DNA of 64,000 nucleotides from Sphingomonas sp. So64.6b (GCF_014171475.1 NZ_CP048817.1:4154001-4218000); one strand, 5' to 3'; positions 18,259-27,280 are shown, counted from the stretch's first letter. Made by a program: numbers and translations. The notes: a model not told the origin generated them from the letters alone.

Positions 18259-18310
18259 TTGACACGCTACAGACCTGTTCGTAGTTGTGAGAAACATACA
18301 GGTCTGTAGC
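18259..18310 (+). promoter_or_regulatory. TetR operator overlapping a promoter
   Basis: A perfect 13-bp inverted repeat (GCTACAGACCTGT at 18266-18278, its complement at 18298-18310, 19-nt spacer) lies between the divergent genes. A consensus -35 box TTGACA at 18259-18264 is 17 nt before a weak -10 candidate (18282-18287), both inside or next to the repeat. A bound dimer would block polymerase, the classic arrangement for autoregulated TetR pairs. Confidence 0.8.
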
Positions 18311-18327
18311 GCCGCGGGAGATCAACA

Positions 18328-19374
18328 ATGCAAGATCCGGAATCAGCTAAAATGGGTCAGTCGATTGCCGTTTACGGCGCTTCGGGACACACCGGGCGGT
18401 TCGTGGTCGCAGAGCTTCAGCGCCGTGGGTTTGTCCCGATCGCCATTGGTCGCCATGCGGCCCGACTGGTTTCTCTAGGCTTGCCCGGCCAGGCGGTCGA
18501 AGCGCGGGTCGCCACGGTCGAGGAGGCGGCATCGCTTGATCGGGCGCTGATCGGTGCGGTGGCGGTGATCAACTGCGCGGGGCCGTTTCTCGATACGGCG
18601 GATGCGCTCGCCGCCGCCGCAGTGCGCGCGCGCATCCATTATCTCGATGTCACGCCCGAACAGTCGAGCGCCCTGGCGACATTCGAACGATTTGCCGCAC
18701 CAGCTCGGGCGGCTGCTATCATCATGGTCCCGGCAATGGGTTTCTATGGCGGCCTTGGTGATCTTCTGGCCACGGCCGCGATGGGCGACTGGACGTCGGC
18801 GGACGAGATCCGCATCGGTATTGCGCTGGACAGCTGGCAACCGACACCGGGGACGCGACTGACCGGTCAGCGCAACACCGCCCGCCGCCTGGTTATCGCC
18901 GATGAGAAGCTGACGCCATTGGCCGATCCGGCGCCGCAAGTGTCATGGAGCTTCGCCGATCCGTTCGGCGTGCAGGACGCCGTGGCAATGCCGATGACCG
19001 AAACAATCCTGATTTCGCGTCACCTGCGCACCGACAGCCTTCATACCTATCTCAATCTCGCGCCGTTGCGGGACTTGCGCGATCCCTCGACGCCGCCGCC
19101 CAGCCCGGCCGACGATATGGGGCGTTCGTCGCAGACTTTCCTGATCGAGGTGATCGTCCGGAAGGGCCTGGTGGAGCGTCGGGCCAGTGCACAGGGCCGG
19201 GATATCTATGCGTTTACCGCGCCGCTGGTGGTTGAGGCCGTGCAGCGGATCCTGGCGGGCGCGGTCGATAATCTCGGCAGCGAGTCGGGCGTCTTTGCGC
19301 CGGGCGAGATATTCGATGCTGCGGATTTTCTGCGTTCGCTGGCGCCAGATCATCTGAGATTGGAAATCGGCTGA
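18328..19374 (+). CDS. saccharopine-dehydrogenase-like NAD(P)-binding oxidoreductase
   Basis: A 348-residue protein with an N-terminal Rossmann fold (AVYGASGHTGRFVVAELQRRG, residues ~15-35) and the INCAGPF turn at the end of the NAD(P) domain, as in the saccharopine dehydrogenase / trans-acting enoyl reductase family. True lysine-pathway activity is unlikely, since relatives reduce various substrates. Regulation by the divergent TetR protein is strongly suggested by the operator. Its stop is 1 nt from that of convergent ubiG. Confidence 0.82.
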   Translation: MQDPESAKMGQSIAVYGASGHTGRFVVAELQRRGFVPIAIGRHAARLVSLGLPGQAVEARVATVEEAASLDRALIGAVAVINCAGPFLDTADALAAAAVRARIHYLDVTPEQSSALATFERFAAPARAAAIIMVPAMGFYGGLGDLLATAAMGDWTSADEIRIGIALDSWQPTPGTRLTGQRNTARRLVIADEKLTPLADPAPQVSWSFADPFGVQDAVAMPMTETILISRHLRTDSLHTYLNLAPLRDLRDPSTPPPSPADDMGRSSQTFLIEVIVRKGLVERRASAQGRDIYAFTAPLVVEAVQRILAGAVDNLGSESGVFAPGEIFDAADFLRSLAPDHLRLEIG

Positions 19375-19375
19375 T

Positions 19376-20113
19376 CTAAGCCCGCACTGCCGTCACGAAA
19401 TAATCCAGCTTCACATCGTCGCTCAGCACGAAGCCCTTCGCGGCGGAAAAGCTCAAGCCTCGCGTATCGACTACGCTCAACCCGGCCGCCTCGATCAATG
19501 CGATCAGCTCTGCTGGCGTCAGGAACTTGTTCCAGTCATGCGTCCCGCGCGGAATCCGTCCGGTTCCTTCGGCGAGTGTGATCATGGCGAGCCGTGACAG
19601 TGCGGTGCGGTTGGGCGTCGACAGGATCAGCAACCCGCCCTCGGCGAGTGCGCCGGCCAGCCCGGCAATGAATCCGGCCGGGTCGCTGACATGTTCGATC
19701 ACTTCCAGCGAGGTGACCAGGTCGAACGTCTCCCCACCCAACCCTTCGACGCCACCAGCCCGGTAATCGATCGTCAGGCCGGATTGGCTGGCGTGCACGC
19801 GCGCGGCGGCGACATTTTCGGGTGCGGCATCGATGCCGGTCACCGCGGCGCCGAGCCGGGCGAGCGGCTCGCACAACAGGCCGGCGCCACAGCCGACATC
19901 AAGCGCGGTCCTGCCCGCCATCGGCTTAAAGCTCGTCTCGTCGAGCTGCCAATGCCGGTCCATTTGCGACCGGAGATAGACCAGCCGAACCGGATTGAGA
20001 CGGTGGAGCATTCCCGACGATCCGTGCGGATCCCACCAATCGGCCGCCATCGCGCCGAAATGCGCGGCCTCGGCCGGATCGATGGTCGTTACAGGTGTGC
20101 TTGCGTTTGCCAT
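19376..20113 (-). CDS. ubiG: ubiquinone biosynthesis O-methyltransferase
   Basis: A 245-residue class I SAM methyltransferase that carries out both O-methylations in ubiquinone synthesis. The N-terminal AAHFGAMAADWWDPHGSSGMLHRLNPVR block is diagnostic of UbiG, followed by SAM motif I LDVGCGAGLLCEPLARLG and GIDAAPENV. It is divergent from lysC by 50 nt, the usual alphaproteobacterial neighbour pair. Confidence 0.96.
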   Translation of the reverse strand: MANASTPVTTIDPAEAAHFGAMAADWWDPHGSSGMLHRLNPVRLVYLRSQMDRHWQLDETSFKPMAGRTALDVGCGAGLLCEPLARLGAAVTGIDAAPENVAAARVHASQSGLTIDYRAGGVEGLGGETFDLVTSLEVIEHVSDPAGFIAGLAGALAEGGLLILSTPNRTALSRLAMITLAEGTGRIPRGTHDWNKFLTPAELIALIEAAGLSVVDTRGLSFSAAKGFVLSDDVKLDYFVTAVRA

Positions 20114-20163
20114 GACCGGTTTCTATCAGCAGCCCCTCCGCAGCCCAAGGACTTCCGACCTCA

Positions 20164-21423
20164 ATGGCCCGTATCGTGATGAAATTTGGCGGCACGTCGA
20201 TGGCCGGGATCGAGCGCATCCGCACTGTCGCCGCGCGCATCAAGCGCGAAGTGGAGGCGGGCAATCAGGTCGCTGTGGTCGTTTCGGCGATGGCCGGCGA
20301 GACCGACCGGCTGGTCAATTTTTGCCGCGAAGCATCGTCGCTCTACGATCCACACGAATATGACGTGGTGGTCTCGTCGGGCGAACAGGTGACCAGCGGG
20401 CTGCTGGCGATCGCGCTGCAGGCGATCGGCGTGCCGGCGCGCAGCTGGCTCGGCTGGCAATTGCCGATCCGCACTTCGGACGGCCATGCCTCGGCGCGTA
20501 TCGGCGAGATCGAGACGGGGCGGCTCAACGAATCGCTCGCGCGCGGTGAAGTCGCGGTGATCCCGGGTTTTCAGGGCGTCGCGGCGGGCGAGCGGGTGAC
20601 CACGCTCGGCCGAGGCGGATCGGATACGTCGGCGGTGGCGATGGCGGCGGCGATGGGCGCGGATCGCTGCGACATCTATACCGATGTCGACGGCGTCTAC
20701 ACGACGGATCCACGGATCGTGCCACGCGCGCGGAAACTGAAGCGCGTGACGTACGAGGAAATGCTGGAACTGGCGAGCGTCGGTGCGAAAGTGCTGCAGA
20801 CGCGCTCGGTCGGTCTGGCGATGAAGGAAAATGTGCGGGTGCAGGTCCTGTCGTCGTTCGTCGATGAAGATGCGCCTTTGGGCAGTGCCGAACCCGGCAC
20901 GCTGATCGTCAGTGAAGAGGAATTGGGCGACATGGAACGGCAACTGATCACCGGCATCGCGCACGACAAGAACGAAGCGAAGATCACGCTGACCGCGGTG
21001 CCCGACCGGCCCGGCTCGGTCGCGTCGATCTTCGCGCCGCTCGCCGAGGCCAATATCAATGTCGACATGATCGTGCAGAACGTCGCGCACACCACCGGGT
21101 CGACCGATGTGACCTTCACCGTGCCCGCCGCCGATCTCGCCAAGTCGCTCGACGTGCTGGGCAAGGCGCAGGGCGATATCGGTTATGTCGAACTGTTCCA
21201 CGACACGCGCGTCGCCAAAATCTCGGTCGTCGGTGTCGGCATGCGCAGCCATGCTGGCGTCGCTTCGCTGATGTTCACCACGCTGGGTGAGCGCGGTATC
21301 AATATCCAGGCGATCGCCACCTCTGAGATCAAGGTCAGCGTACTGATCGAGGAGGATTATACCGAACTCGCGGTGCGTGTGTTGCACACGGCATACGGGC
21401 TGGATGCCGAGGACGCGGCCTGA
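20164..21423 (+). CDS. lysC: aspartate kinase
   Basis: A 419-residue enzyme that phosphorylates aspartate, the first step to lysine, threonine, methionine and diaminopimelate. The kinase domain begins VMKFGGTSMAGIERI and has LGRGGSDTSAVAMAAAM and YTDVDGVYTTDPR. Two ACT domains follow from about residue 270 (ITLTAVPDRPGSVASIF and ISVVGVGMRSHAGVA), implying feedback control by lysine and/or threonine. After the stop, CCTGATTTTTTTCAGG could form a weak hairpin, but no clear terminator is seen. Confidence 0.97.
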   Translation: MARIVMKFGGTSMAGIERIRTVAARIKREVEAGNQVAVVVSAMAGETDRLVNFCREASSLYDPHEYDVVVSSGEQVTSGLLAIALQAIGVPARSWLGWQLPIRTSDGHASARIGEIETGRLNESLARGEVAVIPGFQGVAAGERVTTLGRGGSDTSAVAMAAAMGADRCDIYTDVDGVYTTDPRIVPRARKLKRVTYEEMLELASVGAKVLQTRSVGLAMKENVRVQVLSSFVDEDAPLGSAEPGTLIVSEEELGDMERQLITGIAHDKNEAKITLTAVPDRPGSVASIFAPLAEANINVDMIVQNVAHTTGSTDVTFTVPAADLAKSLDVLGKAQGDIGYVELFHDTRVAKISVVGVGMRSHAGVASLMFTTLGERGINIQAIATSEIKVSVLIEEDYTELAVRVLHTAYGLDAEDAA

Positions 21424-21505
21424 TTTTTTTCAGGGTGTGATGGTCGCGCGCTTGCCGCATCTTTGAACGTCGGTTTCCGACCCAGTACGGACGTTTAAAT
21501 GGCCG

Positions 21506-21775
21506 TCAATTGCCAACAAAGGTTCGTCCTTCGTCAGGATCAAACCCTAGCAACGTCGCGAGTGCCATTCGTTTCACGCCCCGCCAATAAGGTCGCCGGG
21601 GCTCCGATTTGTCTCGACCGACGATCATCCGCAGCCAGTCGATATGTGCGCCGGACAGGTATAGCTCGCGCTCATCGGCGGTGACCCGGATACCTTTGGC
21701 CCACGCGCTCTCGTAATAGACATAACCGTCATCCATTGGTTCAAATGCGGTTGTCTTCAGATGTCGGTCATCCAT
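21506..21775 (-). CDS. hypothetical protein (89 aa)
   Basis: Not assigned to a family. It is a basic, soluble 89-residue protein starting MDDRHLKTTAFEPMDDGYVYYE, with TADERELYLSGAHIDWLRMIVGRDK in the middle and no signal or membrane segment. Codon use looks coding (GC-rich third positions), although its flanks are less GC-rich than the neighbours. It lies alone between lysC and the nitronate monooxygenase gene on the opposite strand. Existence is fairly likely; function is unknown. Confidence 0.6.
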   Translation of the reverse strand: MDDRHLKTTAFEPMDDGYVYYESAWAKGIRVTADERELYLSGAHIDWLRMIVGRDKSEPRRPYWRGVKRMALATLLGFDPDEGRTFVGN

Positions 21776-21970
21776 GGCTGCATACTATCGCTCCAAATGA
21801 TCGCTTTCCACCCACAACCGAATATGCCGTCACGAAAGAACAGACTATCGGCTGTGCGCGGGTCTTTTCCGGCACGGCCTCAGGATCGAACGAACAAGAC
21901 GCTAGGCATTGCTTCATCCCGATCATCGCCCCGAGTTGCGATAATTGGCGACGGACCCTAAGCCCCCGCC

Positions 21971-23002
21971 ATGAATCAGATAACTTCGATCGGCGCCGAG
22001 CGCCTGCAGCGGCGCATGGCGCGGGGCGCCGCCTTCCTGGGCAGCGAGGTCGCGATCCTGTGCGGCGCCATGTCCTGGGTCAGCGAGCGCAATCTCGTCT
22101 CGGCCATGTCCAACGCCGGCGGCTTCGGCCTGATCGCGTGCGGTGCGATGACCCCAGAATTGCTCGATGCAGAGATCGCCGGCACCAAGACGCTCACGAC
22201 CAGGCCGTTCGGCGTGAACCTGATCACCATGCATCCCGGCCTGTTCGACCTGATCGAGGTCTGCAACAAGCACGGCGTCAGCCATGTCGTGCTGGCGGGT
22301 GGCCTGCCGCCGACCGGCAGCATCGATGCGATCAAGGCTAATGGCGCGAAGCTGATCTGTTTCGCGCCCGCGCTCAGCCTGGCCAAGAAGCTGATCCGTT
22401 CCGGCGTCGATGCGCTGGTGGTCGAGGGCATGGAAGCGGGCGGACATATCGGCCCGGTCTCGACCAGCGTGCTGGCGCAGGAAATCCTACCCGAAGTCGC
22501 CGAGCAGGTGCCGGTGTTCGTTGCCGGCGGGATCGGCCGGGGCGAAGCGATCGCCGCTTATCTCGACATGGGTGCGGCCGGTGTGCAACTCGGCACGCGC
22601 TTCGTGTGCGCGACCGAAAGCATCGCGCACACCAATTTCAAAAAGGCCTTCATTCGCGCCTCGGCACGCGATGCGGTTGCCAGTGTGCAGATCGACCCGC
22701 GCTTGCCGGTCATTCCGGTGCGCGCGCTGAAAAACGCGTCGAGCGAGTTGTTCACCGCCAAACAGCGTGAGGTCGCGCAATTGCTCGATGAGGGCAGCGT
22801 CGCGATGGGCGAGGCGCAATTGCAGATCGAACATTATTGGGCCGGCGCGCTGCGCCGCGCGGTGATCGACGGCGATGTCGAGAATGGCTCGATGATGGCC
22901 GGCCAGTCGGTCGGTATGGTCACGAAGGAAGAACCGGTGGCCGAGATCATCGCGACGCTGATGGCCGAAGCGGCCCATGCGCTGGAGAAGCGGGCGGCCT
23001 GA
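21971..23002 (+). CDS. nitronate monooxygenase family FMN enzyme
   Basis: A 343-residue FMN-binding TIM barrel of the NMO/2-nitropropane dioxygenase family. Signatures are ILCGAMSWVSERNLVSAMSNAGGFGLIACG at the N-terminus, LVVEGMEAGGHIGP, VFVAGGIGRGEAIAAYLDMGAAGVQLGTRF (FMN phosphate site) and SIAHTNFKKAFI. Members oxidise alkyl nitronates; some relatives are enoyl-ACP reductases (FabK), so the exact reaction is open. It ends directly before the YdeI-like gene (adjacent bases). Confidence 0.88.
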   Translation: MNQITSIGAERLQRRMARGAAFLGSEVAILCGAMSWVSERNLVSAMSNAGGFGLIACGAMTPELLDAEIAGTKTLTTRPFGVNLITMHPGLFDLIEVCNKHGVSHVVLAGGLPPTGSIDAIKANGAKLICFAPALSLAKKLIRSGVDALVVEGMEAGGHIGPVSTSVLAQEILPEVAEQVPVFVAGGIGRGEAIAAYLDMGAAGVQLGTRFVCATESIAHTNFKKAFIRASARDAVASVQIDPRLPVIPVRALKNASSELFTAKQREVAQLLDEGSVAMGEAQLQIEHYWAGALRRAVIDGDVENGSMMAGQSVGMVTKEEPVAEIIATLMAEAAHALEKRAA

Positions 23003-23593
23003 ATGGAGATCGAGCGCGCCGGCCTGCCGATCCTGGCTTTTGCCGATGCCAAGGCATGGGAAGCCTGGCTCGGCAGACAGCCGCGCACGTCGAAGGGCGT
23101 GTGGCTCAAACTGGCCAAGGCCAGCGCTGGCGCCCCCTCAGTGAGCAAGGCGCAAGCGATCGACGGTGCGCTGGTCCATGGCTGGATCGATGGCCAGCTC
23201 AACCCTTTCGACGCCGACTGGTGGCTGATCCGCTTCACCCCGCGCAAGCCGCGGAGCAAATGGTCGGAGAAGAACCGCATCCGCGCGATCGAGCTGATCG
23301 CTGCGGGCCGGATCGCACCGGCGGGACAAGTGGAAATCGAGGCGGCCAAAGCGGACGGTCGCTGGGACGCGGCCTATGCGCCGCAAAGCACGATCGAGGT
23401 GCCGGATGATCTCGCCGCAGCGCTGGATGCGGAACCCGGTGCCAGGTCTTTTTTCGGCACGCTGACCGGTGCGAACCGCTACGCCATATTGTATCGCATC
23501 CATGAAGCGAAGAAGCCCGAGACCCGTGCCGCGCGGATCACGAAGTTTGTCGGCATGTGTGCGCGGGGCGAAACGGTGCACGGCAATCGGTGA
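23003..23593 (+). CDS. YdeI/OmpD-associated family protein
   Basis: A 196-residue soluble protein of the YdeI family (sometimes annotated as bacteriocin protection). Typical blocks are WEAWLGRQPRTSKGVWLKLAKA, ALVHGWIDGQLNPFDADWWLIRFTPRKPRSKWSEKN and a C-terminal LTGANRYAILYRIHEAKKPETRAARI. The ATG follows the upstream stop with no gap, so it is probably cotranscribed with the monooxygenase gene. The molecular role is unclear for the family. Confidence 0.85.
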   Translation: MEIERAGLPILAFADAKAWEAWLGRQPRTSKGVWLKLAKASAGAPSVSKAQAIDGALVHGWIDGQLNPFDADWWLIRFTPRKPRSKWSEKNRIRAIELIAAGRIAPAGQVEIEAAKADGRWDAAYAPQSTIEVPDDLAAALDAEPGARSFFGTLTGANRYAILYRIHEAKKPETRAARITKFVGMCARGETVHGNR

Positions 23594-23696
23594 GACCATG
23601 CGTCTTGCGTCGGCGGTCGGCCGGGTCAGCCATTATTCGTCAAGTATCTGATATGTAAAGAATTAAACGCTTCTCCGGCCGAAGGGATGGCGGGAA

Positions 23697-23835
23697 AAGA
23701 TATTACACTACCGGTGTCCCATATCTCGCCGCCGTTCCGCAGCCATGGCACCGGCGGCGATTCAATCATGACGCAGGACCGGGCACGTCATCCCCTGCCG
23801 AACATGTACCGGTGCGCTCTTTCTCAGTGTCGGAA
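23697..23835 (+). repeat. dispersed upstream element, copy A
   Basis: This 139-nt stretch is closely related to the reverse complement of 56899-57066. Shared blocks include GTGTCCCATATCTC, CACCGGYGGCGATTCAA, CATGACRCAGG, CGGGCAYGTCAT, and GCGCTCTTTCT near the 3' end (Y, R = differing bases). It fills much of the 350-nt gap 23594-23943, and its 3' end is about 109 nt before the lipoprotein start. A short reading frame crosses it, but substitutions do not clearly favour silent sites. Nothing else recognisable is in this gap. Confidence 0.7.
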
Positions 23836-23943
23836 AATGGATGGGTCCAGCGCCGCCGGCGCAATGGCTTGGCGCACGACCTAACCCGATCTTAACCGTG
23901 TTGCGCCGATGCTGTCCGGGCCGGGGGGCGATGGAGAGCTTCG

Positions 23944-24654
23944 ATGACACGCCTGTACCGCGTCCTGTCGCTGTCGTTCGCGCTTCTGGCGATGCCGGGT
24001 TGCGCGACCCGGCAAGTCGCCCTGGCGCCGCCGCCACCGCCAATGGTTCCGGTACCGTTGCCACCGTCCTTGCCGATGCCGGCGGGTGCTCATCCCGGCA
24101 TGGCGATTCCCGTCATGCTCGGCGATGGCAGCTATCCGACGCCCAATCGCGATCTTTCGGCTGCCGCGAGCGTCTGGCATTTGCGCGCCGGGTTGAACTT
24201 CGCCGCGCTCGCCTGTCGCGGGCCGCAAGCGGGGATCATCGTCGCAAACTACAATGCCATGCTGACCGGGCGCAAAACGGTATTGGCCGAGGCGGAACGG
24301 TCGCTGGCGGCGGAGTATCGCGCTATCGGCGGCGCTGTCTGGCGCGATTCCTATGACGACGCGATGACTCGGCTGTACAATTATTATGCCCAAGCCCCGG
24401 CGCGCACAGCGCTATGCGACACGGCCGACCGAATCCTTGCCGAGGCGGTGACGGTGCCGGCCGAAAGCTTCACACTGTTTGCCGCGGCGCGTTTGCCCGA
24501 GCTCGACCGGAGCTTCACCGATTTCTACCGCGCCTATGACGCGTGGCGCACGCAGCGCCAGCCGTCCGGCCCGATCATCGCGCTCGTGTCGAACACCGCG
24601 CAGCGCCTGTCGCCGAGGATCGAGATCGATCCGGCGATTTTTCGCATGCCCTGA
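23944..24654 (+). CDS. putative lipoprotein upstream of the Tol-Pal genes
   Basis: A 236-residue protein with a signal sequence ending LAMPGCATR; Cys20 could be lipidated, although the lipobox (MPGC) is imperfect. A Pro-rich linker (APPPPPMVPVPLPPSLP) follows, then a mainly helical domain with conserved-looking Cys residues (AALACRGPQAG and TALCDTADRI). The family is not recognised. It lies 98 nt before ybgC, and a cell-envelope role is inferred from export and location. Confidence 0.7.
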   Translation: MTRLYRVLSLSFALLAMPGCATRQVALAPPPPPMVPVPLPPSLPMPAGAHPGMAIPVMLGDGSYPTPNRDLSAAASVWHLRAGLNFAALACRGPQAGIIVANYNAMLTGRKTVLAEAERSLAAEYRAIGGAVWRDSYDDAMTRLYNYYAQAPARTALCDTADRILAEAVTVPAESFTLFAAARLPELDRSFTDFYRAYDAWRTQRQPSGPIIALVSNTAQRLSPRIEIDPAIFRMP

Positions 24655-24752
24655 CGCTCAACCCGGAAAATCTCCTCGGCTGGTTGGCAAGTGGTGCCCA
24701 ATGCGGGCCGAACGGGGTTCCTTACCGCGCCCCGCTTCGCTACGACGAACCG

Positions 24753-25235
24753 ATGGCCGAGCATGATCCCGACCAGCCGAGCCTCGATCTGCCGACCGGT
24801 GGGCGCTTCGCCGACCGGCAGCACCGTTTCCCGATCCGCGTCTATTTCGAGGACACCGATCTTTCGGGGATGGTCTATCACGCCAATTATCTGCGCTTCA
24901 TGGAACGCGCCCGCTCGGACATGCTGCGCCTTGTCGGGGTCGATCAGCGCGGCGCGCATGATGCCGGCGAGGGCGCCTATGCGATCACCGAGCTTACCAT
25001 TCGCTACAAGGCGCCGGCGAAACTCGACGACGCGCTGGTCGTTGTGTCGAGCGTGATCCGGGTGCGCGCGGCATCGGTGGATATTCAGCAACGAGTCATG
25101 CGTGGTGCGGAGATACTGACCATCGCTGAGGTGACCGCGGCGCTGGTCGCGGCATCGGGGCGACCGCGCCGGCAACCAAAACATTGGGTCGAGGCGTTCG
25201 AGCGTCTCGTCAGGCAGGAAATAGAAGGAAAGTAA
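24753..25235 (+). CDS. ybgC: Tol-Pal system-associated acyl-CoA thioesterase
   Basis: A 160-residue hot-dog fold thioesterase of the YbgC/4HBT group. The active-site region is YFEDTDLSGMVYHANYLRFMERARSD with the catalytic Asp, followed by ITELTIRYKAPAKLDDALVV. The start at 24753 leaves a ~25-residue disordered lead before the fold; no strong ribosome-binding site is visible. It overlaps tolQ (TAATG), the conserved first step of the ybgC-tolQRAB-pal unit. Confidence 0.93.
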   Translation: MAEHDPDQPSLDLPTGGRFADRQHRFPIRVYFEDTDLSGMVYHANYLRFMERARSDMLRLVGVDQRGAHDAGEGAYAITELTIRYKAPAKLDDALVVVSSVIRVRAASVDIQQRVMRGAEILTIAEVTAALVAASGRPRRQPKHWVEAFERLVRQEIEGK

Positions 25236-25933
25236 TGAGCGTATTGCTGAATACCGATGCCGCGACCATGTCGCCCATCGCCCTGTTTCTGCAGGCCGAT
25301 TTCGTCGTGAAGTTCGTCATGCTCGGCCTGTTGCTGGCGAGCATATGGACTTGGGCGATCATCGTCAGCTTCGCACTCAAGATCGGGCGCACGCGCAAGA
25401 AGATCGATCGCTTCGAGCGCGATTTCTGGAAGGCCGAGGATATCGACGCCTTCCATCGTATCGAGGGCGACAGCGACCTGCCGATCGCCAAGGTCTTCTC
25501 ATCCGGCGTGGCCGAATGGCGGCGCTCCACCGCAAGCGGCCTGGTCGATCGCGGCGGCACGCGTGAGCGGCTGGCGACGGCGATGGGTGCGTCGGTCGCG
25601 CATGAGATCGATAAATTGTCGGACCGGCTCAACATCCTCGCCACGGTCGGCTCGGTCGCGCCGTTCGTCGGATTGTTCGGCACCGTGTGGGGCATCATGC
25701 GCAGCTTCACCGGCATCGCGCAGCAGCAGAGCACCTCGCTCGCGGTGGTCGCACCGGGCATCGCCGAAGCGCTGTTCGCGACCGCGATCGGCCTGTTCGC
25801 GGCGATTCCGGCGGTGATCGCCTATAACCGCTTCAGCCATGGCATCAACCGGATCGAGGCGCGGCTCAATCGTTTCGCCGATGGCTTCCATGCGACGCTG
25901 AGCCGGCAACTCGAGACCGAGGTTCGGAAATAG
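25235..25933 (+). CDS. tolQ: Tol-Pal proton-channel subunit TolQ
   Basis: A 232-residue inner-membrane protein of the MotA/ExbB/TolQ family with one N-terminal helix (FVVKFVMLGLLLASIWTWAII), a cytoplasmic loop, and two C-terminal helices (ILATVGSVAPFVGLFGTVWGIM and ALFATAIGLFAAIPAVIAYNRF). With TolR it forms the proton-driven stator energising TolA for outer-membrane constriction. The start at 25235 is behind AGAAGGAAAG; tolR follows after 3 nt. Confidence 0.96.
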   Translation: MSVLLNTDAATMSPIALFLQADFVVKFVMLGLLLASIWTWAIIVSFALKIGRTRKKIDRFERDFWKAEDIDAFHRIEGDSDLPIAKVFSSGVAEWRRSTASGLVDRGGTRERLATAMGASVAHEIDKLSDRLNILATVGSVAPFVGLFGTVWGIMRSFTGIAQQQSTSLAVVAPGIAEALFATAIGLFAAIPAVIAYNRFSHGINRIEARLNRFADGFHATLSRQLETEVRK

Positions 25934-25936
25934 GCG

Positions 25937-26371
25937 ATGTCGATCAACCTTCCCTCGCAACGGGGCCGTGGCCGCCGGGCGCCGATGGCGGACATCAACG
26001 TCACGCCATTGGTCGATGTCATGCTGGTGTTGCTGATCATCTTCATGGTCACCGCGCCGCTGCTCACCGCGGGCGTGCCGGTCAACCTGCCGGACAGCCG
26101 TGCCAAGCCGCTCGACCAGGACCAGAAGCCGGTGCAGATTTCGCTCGACGAGCAGGGCAAGCTGTTCGTCGATGATGACGAAGTGACCGACGCGCTGCTG
26201 CCCGATGTGCTGCAGCAGATCGCCAGAAAGACCGAAAATGGACAACCGCCGCAGATCTTCCTGCGCGCCGACAAGACGCTGAAATACGACCGGGTCATGC
26301 GCGTGATGGGTGAACTCAACCGCGCCGGCCTCAACCGCGTCGCGCTGGTCACGGTGGGCAGCGACAAGTGA
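25937..26371 (+). CDS. tolR: Tol-Pal stator subunit TolR
   Basis: A 144-residue ExbD/TolR protein. A basic N-terminus (QRGRGRRAPMADINVTPLVD) leads into the single helix VDVMLVLLIIFMVTAPLL containing the proton-carrying Asp, followed by a periplasmic domain (LRADKTLKYDRVMRVMGELNRAGLNRVALVT) typical of ExbD/TolR. It is translated just after tolQ and forms the rotor with it. Confidence 0.96.
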   Translation: MSINLPSQRGRGRRAPMADINVTPLVDVMLVLLIIFMVTAPLLTAGVPVNLPDSRAKPLDQDQKPVQISLDEQGKLFVDDDEVTDALLPDVLQQIARKTENGQPPQIFLRADKTLKYDRVMRVMGELNRAGLNRVALVTVGSDK

Positions 26372-26401
26372 AGACGCGCCAACGGTATTTGAGGTAGCCC
26401 G

Positions 26402-27280
26402 GTGGAACGGAGCGAAAAGATCGGGCTGGGCGTCGCCGTGCTGGGCCATGTCGTGCTGTTCGGCGCCTTGTCGCTGAGCTGGCTCTGGCCTCCGGAAGAA
26501 ACGCCCAAGGCGAAACCGATCGAAATCTCGCTGGTCGATGATGTCGCGCTGGAGTCGCAGGCGCCGCCATCGACCGAGCCGCCGGCGCAATCGCGTGCGC
26601 CCGAAGAGGCGCCGCCCGAAGACGCCGCACCGCCCGAGCCGGCGGTGGAAGAACCTGCCCCAACGCCGCCGGCCAAGCAGCCCGAGCCCGCGCCGGCGCC
26701 CAAACCCGCGCCCAAGGCGCCGCCACCGCCCAAGAAACCGCCGGTGACGAAACCCGACAAGGCCAAGACCCCGCCGGCCAAAACCGCGACCACCGCGCCG
26801 AAAGCGGCCAGCGTCGCCAAGGCGACCGGGGACAAGCCGGGGGCGAAACGGCGCAATCCGGGTGGTTTTGCTCTGTCCGCCGAAACGCTTAAGGGTCTGT
26901 CCGCTGCGCCGTCCAAGTCCAAAACGGCAACGCCGCCGGGTGCGACGATGAATACACAGGCTGCCGCCGATATCGGTTCGGCGATCGTCCGCCAGGTTCA
27001 GCCCTGCGCCAACCGCCAGGTCAAGCCGGGACCGGGCGCCGAGCGAATCCGCGTGCAGATCCGGCTGCAGCTCAACAAGGACGGATCATTGGCTGCGCGC
27101 CCGACGATCGTCGGGCATACCGGCGTGGATGACGAAAATGGCCGCTATGTCGACGCGGTCGACCGCAACGCGATCGCGACCTTCATGGGCTGTTCGCCGC
27201 TGCGCGGCTTGCCGATCGAATTGTACGACGTGCCCCGTGGCTGGAAGACGTTCAGCCTACGTTACAATCTACCCGGGTGA
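26402..27280 (+). CDS. tolA: Tol-Pal energy transducer TolA
   Basis: A 292-residue protein with a GTG start at 26402. It has an N-terminal membrane helix (IGLGVAVLGHVVLFGALSLSW), then a long Pro/Ala/Lys/Glu-rich periplasm-spanning region (about residues 35-160, dense in PP and APK), and a C-terminal TolA/TonB-like domain from about residue 185 (IVRQVQPCANRQVK... RVQIRLQLNKDGSLA). The Pro-rich linker replaces the helical Ala-Lys linker of enterobacterial TolA, as usual in alphaproteobacteria. Confidence 0.93.
   Translation: MERSEKIGLGVAVLGHVVLFGALSLSWLWPPEETPKAKPIEISLVDDVALESQAPPSTEPPAQSRAPEEAPPEDAAPPEPAVEEPAPTPPAKQPEPAPAPKPAPKAPPPPKKPPVTKPDKAKTPPAKTATTAPKAASVAKATGDKPGAKRRNPGGFALSAETLKGLSAAPSKSKTATPPGATMNTQAAADIGSAIVRQVQPCANRQVKPGPGAERIRVQIRLQLNKDGSLAARPTIVGHTGVDDENGRYVDAVDRNAIATFMGCSPLRGLPIELYDVPRGWKTFSLRYNLPG

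Noticed and set aside
20161..21387. 408-codon open frame antisense to lysC
   Set aside because: Shadow of a definite gene with low-complexity His/Arg/Asp content.
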